The notes under the pieces: generated by a model
The model's database searches: none
Seen by the model: only the letters and a program-made list of their open reading frames with translations
What the model was told of the DNA's origin: nothing
Source: an uncultured Prevotella sp.
Lineage (GTDB): Bacteria > Bacteroidota > Bacteroidia > Bacteroidales > Bacteroidaceae
NCBI GenBank assembly: GCA_905233425.1
Contig: CAJOEC010000016.1
Coordinates: 1-54,898 of the forward strand
DNA: 54,898 nucleotides
Direction of reading: 5' to 3'
Position numbers and translations under genes: made by a program
Shown: positions 51,530 through 54,898 of the stretch, in pieces
How positions within the stretch are numbered: the stretch's first letter is position 1
Layout of the letters: every line of letters begins with the position of its first letter

Positions 51530-54385
51530 TTATGAGGTTAATGAGAGTGTGATGGTGAACTCGGTGAAAAGTCCCTTCTCTGACTTCACGGTGATGTCTC
51601 CTCCGTGGTTTTGTGCTATCTCGCGGCTGAGGTACAGGCCTACGCCCGAAGCCTCGCCGGTGGTCTTGGTGGTGAAGAACGGGTCGAAGATGCGGTCTAT
51701 GATTGTGCCGTCTATTCCCGTGCCGTTGTCACTTATCTTGATTTGCACCTTGTTCCCGTCGGTTGTCAATGCAAGTACCACCTCCGGACGGTATTTGGTA
51801 CTGGGGTCTGCCCCCGCCGTGGCCGACTGTCGCATGTCCTTCTTCACTACGGCGTAAATGGCGTTGCGCATCAGGCTCATGACGGTCTTGCTCAGCTGGT
51901 CGGGATTGGCGTTTATCTGCAGCTCCTCATCGGGAATGTCGAAACGTATCGAGATGTTGTGCTCGGTAATCTCCTTCTCATAGTATTTCAGCAGCAGCTT
52001 CTCGTCTTGTCTCAGCAGCAATGGCAGACTTATCATTGTATGTCCGCCTGTGCGGTCTTTGAGCATCTCTTCCATGGCTTTCAGCGTGCGCGACGTGTTT
52101 GCCCCGTGCACTCCAACCTTCTCCAAGTTCCCCTTCAGCATGTCGAGCACCTCCATGGTGTCGTCGTAGTTGTCGGGGCTGATGTTCTCCTTCTCGTCCT
52201 CGATGTTTGCCTTGATGTCGCCCACGAGGTTTTCCGAGAGCTTTGCGAAGTTGTTGATATAGTTCAGTGGGTTGAGTATGCGGTCTATGAGTCCTTGCGT
52301 GAGCTTTCCCACTGTTGCCATTTTCTCCTGTCTCACCAGCTCGTGCTGGGCCTTGACGAGGTCGGCGGTCCGCTCTTGCACAACTGCTTCGAGCCGGCGC
52401 TTGTCCTTCTCCAACTGGTGCAGCCTGAATTTCACCAATGCGTAGATGGCCAGGACAACGAGCAGGGCATAAAGCACCTGCATGTACCAGAGCAGATAGA
52501 ACGGCGGACTGATGGTGAAGCTCATGCTCACGATGTCGGTAATCCGCCCGTAGGCGTCGCGTGCCTGCACGTCAAACGTGTAGTCTCCGTGGGTCAGGTT
52601 GCTGTATTCCTCGAACGTAAGTGTCTCCCATGTGCTCCAGTTACCACCGTTCAGGCGTGTGCGGTATTGTGTGTTCAGCAGCAGCGACGGGAAGTCTATG
52701 GAATAAGTGAAGACAATGTGGTTTTGGTTGCTTGCCAATGTGGGCAGCTTGGCAGGCATGTCGCCGTAGCCTCCCCACAGTAAACTATCGCCGAAGAGGC
52801 TCGCCGAGCGTATCCTCAGGCGTGGCTCGACATTGAAAATAGGGTCGGAACACTCGGTGCACACTATGTTTATGCCTTTGTCGCCACCCATCCACAGTTG
52901 TCCGTCGCGTCGCGTCATGGTACGTATGGAGTAGTCCATAAGTGGGTAGACATACAGCGACATTGCCGTCTCGATGGTTGAGTCGCGCAAGGCGAAGGGT
53001 TTGCGACCCTTGTTGTCGGTGAGCCATAGCAGCCCGTTGTCGTCGGCGTATGAGAACAGCGGGAAGGCATTGAGGCGGGCAATGCCTCCGGGCGTCGCTT
53101 CCTGTCCTGTCTCGTCGGCTGACACTGGTGTCACCCTGCCTTTGTAGTACACGAGCGTGCTTATCTGGTCATCTCCCACCTGCGAACAGACGCTGAGACC
53201 AGCCCCTGCAGCTGTGGTGTTCCATATCTTCCCATAGATGTTCTGAAGCCAGATGACTCCCTCGTTGTCGCGCACCATCTTGACGACTTTCTCTACATCC
53301 CACACTTTCTTGCGGTTGCCGTCGAAGCCATTGCGGTACACGCCGTCCATCTCACCGCTGTAGAACCCGCTGTCGTCGACGAGCAGCGAGAGGGCGTTTG
53401 CCGTTGTTATGAGTCTCACGTTCTGCTCTTTGTCTATGGCGTATATGCCGTCGGAGGTGGCGGCGATAAGGGTGTCATCATGCCGTGCCAACTGCCAGCT
53501 GGCCAGCGTGATGTCCTTCACCGGATGGAACCGGTTCCCCTTGAGGCTGTACAGTCCGCTCAGTGTCCCGGCATAGACGGTCTGCCCCAGCATGGCTATT
53601 GACAGCACCTCGCCACGCAGTCCCTCTGAGGGAGTGTAACGTGTGTAGGCCGTAGGAATGGCTATGGCGAATATGCCGTTGTCGGTAGCGCCCCAAAGCA
53701 GTCCGTGATGGTTGTAGCTCAGGCGGTTCACGTTGCTTGAGCACAGGTTGTTGTCCTCGGTGATGCGGCACAGCTCTATGCCATTCTTGTCGACAATGAT
53801 CACGCCCTCGCCGTTTGTGGCAATGGCTTTGTAGCCGTCTTCCAGATCCACCGTCTGGTTCACGTAGGCTCCGGTTATCGTCTTGTCGGTGTCGTCTTGC
53901 AGTTCCACATTCTGGACTGGCGTCAGGATGTTGTCGCTGATGACATAGACCTGAAGGTCGCTCATGGCCATGTACAGTTTCCCGCCGTCCTCCCATATAC
54001 GTTCCACCTCGCCCCTCACCTGTTTCCGGCTGTCGATGTCATGCAGCTGCAGGATGCCATTGCCGTCGGTCTCCAAAAAGCCCATGTAATTGTAGCCCCC
54101 AGTCCAGATGGTCCCCTTCGAGTCGCGGAACAGCGTCGTGATGCGTGTTATCCCCGGAGTGTGGATGGTGCGCCATTGCGCGTTGTCGAAATAGAGCAGC
54201 CCCTCGAAATTGGCCACGTAGACCGTTCCGTCGTCATCGGCCATGATGTCGAAGTTCTGGTTGTGTGCCCTGTATTCGTTGGCTGTGAAATTGTGGAAAT
54301 ATGGAATGCCCTGTGCCGCTGCCGTCTGTCGTCCGGCAACGAGCGCAAGGCAAATCGTCAATATGGAAAGCAGTCTGACTGTCAT
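51530..54385 (-). CDS. Membrane sensor kinase with a periplasmic propeller and a substituted H-box
   Basis: 951 aa. The signal peptide ends ALVAGRQTAAAQ. Residues about 25-580 are two-component-regulator propeller repeats, then a Y_Y_Y domain (about 590-650, LNTQYRTRLNGGNWSTW). A membrane segment follows (LLWYMQVLYALLVVLAIYAL) and a coiled coil. The DHp-like region reads VGKLTQGLIDRILNPLNYINNF: where the usual motif has His-Glu, this has Asp701-Arg702, so autophosphorylation at the normal site is not expected. HATPase_c motifs remain (LMRNAIYAV, DNGTGIDG, GEASGVGLYL). No receiver or DNA-binding domain is attached, unlike typical HTCS. It may work by pairing with the adjacent soluble kinase. 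Confidence 0.88.
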   Translation of the reverse strand: MTVRLLSILTICLALVAGRQTAAAQGIPYFHNFTANEYRAHNQNFDIMADDDGTVYVANFEGLLYFDNAQWRTIHTPGITRITTLFRDSKGTIWTGGYNYMGFLETDGNGILQLHDIDSRKQVRGEVERIWEDGGKLYMAMSDLQVYVISDNILTPVQNVELQDDTDKTITGAYVNQTVDLEDGYKAIATNGEGVIIVDKNGIELCRITEDNNLCSSNVNRLSYNHHGLLWGATDNGIFAIAIPTAYTRYTPSEGLRGEVLSIAMLGQTVYAGTLSGLYSLKGNRFHPVKDITLASWQLARHDDTLIAATSDGIYAIDKEQNVRLITTANALSLLVDDSGFYSGEMDGVYRNGFDGNRKKVWDVEKVVKMVRDNEGVIWLQNIYGKIWNTTAAGAGLSVCSQVGDDQISTLVYYKGRVTPVSADETGQEATPGGIARLNAFPLFSYADDNGLLWLTDNKGRKPFALRDSTIETAMSLYVYPLMDYSIRTMTRRDGQLWMGGDKGINIVCTECSDPIFNVEPRLRIRSASLFGDSLLWGGYGDMPAKLPTLASNQNHIVFTYSIDFPSLLLNTQYRTRLNGGNWSTWETLTFEEYSNLTHGDYTFDVQARDAYGRITDIVSMSFTISPPFYLLWYMQVLYALLVVLAIYALVKFRLHQLEKDKRRLEAVVQERTADLVKAQHELVRQEKMATVGKLTQGLIDRILNPLNYINNFAKLSENLVGDIKANIEDEKENISPDNYDDTMEVLDMLKGNLEKVGVHGANTSRTLKAMEEMLKDRTGGHTMISLPLLLRQDEKLLLKYYEKEITEHNISIRFDIPDEELQINANPDQLSKTVMSLMRNAIYAVVKKDMRQSATAGADPSTKYRPEVVLALTTDGNKVQIKISDNGTGIDGTIIDRIFDPFFTTKTTGEASGVGLYLSREIAQNHGGDITVKSEKGLFTEFTITLSLTS

Positions 54386-54404
54386 GATTTTCGTTCTTTC
54401 GGTG

Positions 54405-54435
54405 CAAAGTTACGAAATATCGGGCGGACTGCCAA
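54405..54435 (-). promoter_or_regulatory. Promoter of the sensor kinase cluster
   Basis: TAACTTTG (CAAAGTTA at 54405-54412) with a partial TTG-type -33 element near 54433-54435, 20 bp away; about 20 bp to the ATG at 54385. Confidence 0.6.
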
Positions 54436-54501
54436 GCAATCCGCCCGTTTTTTTTGATTGTGTCCCGGAAACGTCCGAAAACCGCCCCCGTCGGCCCTTT
54501 G

Positions 54502-54580
54502 AGTTCGCGCCGTGCGAACTGTCAGTTCGCGCCGTGCGGACTCCGAGTTCGCGCCGGGCGAACTATTTGACGTCCCAGGG
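54502..54580. repeat. Triple palindrome repeat (AGTTCGCGCC type), copy B
   Basis: Three units, AGTTCGCGCCGTGCGAACT, a degenerate middle unit ending CGGACT, and AGTTCGCGCCGGGCGAACT, followed by CGTCCCAGG. This is the same order and orientation as 17791-17868. It lies upstream of the sensor gene on the minus strand. Confidence 0.85.
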
Positions 54581-54672
54581 GGGTGATGTCGGGCAGCTTG
54601 CTCCCAAACTGACGGCAAACTGGCGGACGGCTTCTCAGCGTGACAAAAAAAATAAAAAAACTGCCCGTTTCC

Positions 54673-54734
54673 TTGTTTTGTTAAGTAGAATTTTATATCT
54701 TTGCGCCGATTTGTAAGATTCCACTTAACAAAAC
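54673..54734 (+). promoter_or_regulatory. Promoter inside a 12-bp inverted repeat, before a truncated ORF
   Basis: TTG at 54673-54675 and TATCTTTG at 54696-54703 are 20 bp apart. GTTTTGTTAAGT (54675-54686) and ACTTAACAAAAC (54723-54734) are perfect inverted arms around the -7 box and the transcription start, which looks like an operator or an mRNA hairpin. Confidence 0.6.
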
Positions 54735-54746
54735 AGTGTTTTTCCT

Positions 54747-54827
54747 ATGTCAGTAACTAGAAATATACTTCGCGAGGTGTTGCTCGACAATCAAAAAGAT
54801 GCGACCTGTACGGTTGAAAAGCCCTGA
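54747..54827 (+). pseudogene. Truncated ORF interrupted by a repeat element
   Basis: ATG 54747 opens the frame MSVTRNILREVLLDNQKDAT, which ends after 26 codons where the sequence runs into the repeat at 54815 (GAAAAGCCCTGA supplies the stop). A promoter and a sensible leader precede it, so a longer gene probably began here. The N-terminus recalls the start of some Bacteroidota ATP-binding proteins, but this is weak. The body may lie past the window end or be lost. Confidence 0.45.
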
Positions 54828-54898
54828 AGGGGCGACAAGACTACAGACGGGGGTGAAACCCCCGGTAAGTCGGCACAAGACGAAAGCCCTGAAAGGGC
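54815..54898. repeat. REP-like repeat element (partial, runs off the window)
   Basis: GAAAAGCCCTGAAGGGGCGACA, then a hairpin CGGGGGTGAAACCCCCG, then a second GAAAGCCCTGAAAGGGC at the end. GCCCTTTCAGGGC-type palindromes are shared with the element at 51211-51488. It continues beyond the window. Confidence 0.6.

Noticed and set aside
51605..52783. Long plus-strand reading frame inside the sensor kinase gene
   Set aside because: Antisense to a gene with clear domains; its composition follows the codon bias of the other strand.

Overview
The window reads as a chromosome segment of a Bacteroidota bacterium, most likely a Prevotella-type Bacteroidales. The reasons are: Bacteroidota promoters (TTTG, about 20 bp, TAnnTTTG) before several genes, three SusC/SusD-type pairs, GldH next to a PSP1/RicT-type protein, a Prevotella-like C-terminal tail (YNLAGQKV...KGIFIQNGKK) on a large secreted protein, and many short intergenic repeats. 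There are no rRNA or tRNA genes, no CRISPR array and no recognisable transposase or phage gene. The species cannot be named from this sequence.

Layout. 1-2218: an ATPase/nuclease-like gene enclosed by a 95-bp inverted repeat. 2695-6424: a 1108-aa secreted multimodular protein and a 65-aa acidic protein. 6367-7540: a two-gene unit of unknown function between 50-bp direct repeats that contain a terminator hairpin. 7564-9878: a cupin-type XRE regulator followed by an acyl-CoA synthetase. 9997-11325: the remnant of one ATPase/nuclease gene and an intact AAA_14-type ATPase. 11459-17660: a four-gene SusC/SusD/lipoprotein operon. 17791-20049: a palindromic repeat cluster, a MATE exporter and a cytidylate-kinase-like protein. 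20186-24220: a 1263-aa secreted protein ending in a dockerin-like domain. 24411-41877: a 17-kb run of seven genes (FAS1 lipoprotein, SusC, SusD, FAS1, FAS1, SusC, SusD) closed by a strong terminator. 41887-43529: another ATPase/nuclease gene. 43553-45664: an EpsG-like membrane protein and YicC. 45861-47793: RicT-like protein and GldH. 47777-54435: a TonB-dependent receptor, a soluble histidine kinase and a large periplasmic-propeller sensor kinase. 54502-54898: repeats and a truncated ORF.

Two systems deserve most attention. The first is the FAS1-SusC-SusD locus, which has no carbohydrate enzymes, so its cargo is unknown. The second is the receptor/kinase cluster at 47777-54385. There the membrane sensor has Asp-Arg where the phosphoacceptor His-Glu is expected, while the small soluble kinase, whose gene overlaps the receptor gene by 4 nt, has an intact H-box. 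No response regulator is present.

A second theme is repetitive DNA inside or against coding sequence. A 9-bp repeat runs in frame through the acyl-CoA synthetase. A GC-rich palindrome forms part of the signal peptides of two neighbouring lipoproteins. Tandem 7-, 9-, 10- and 14-bp repeats fill gene junctions. Palindromic and MITE-like elements lie near the sensor genes and at the end of the window.
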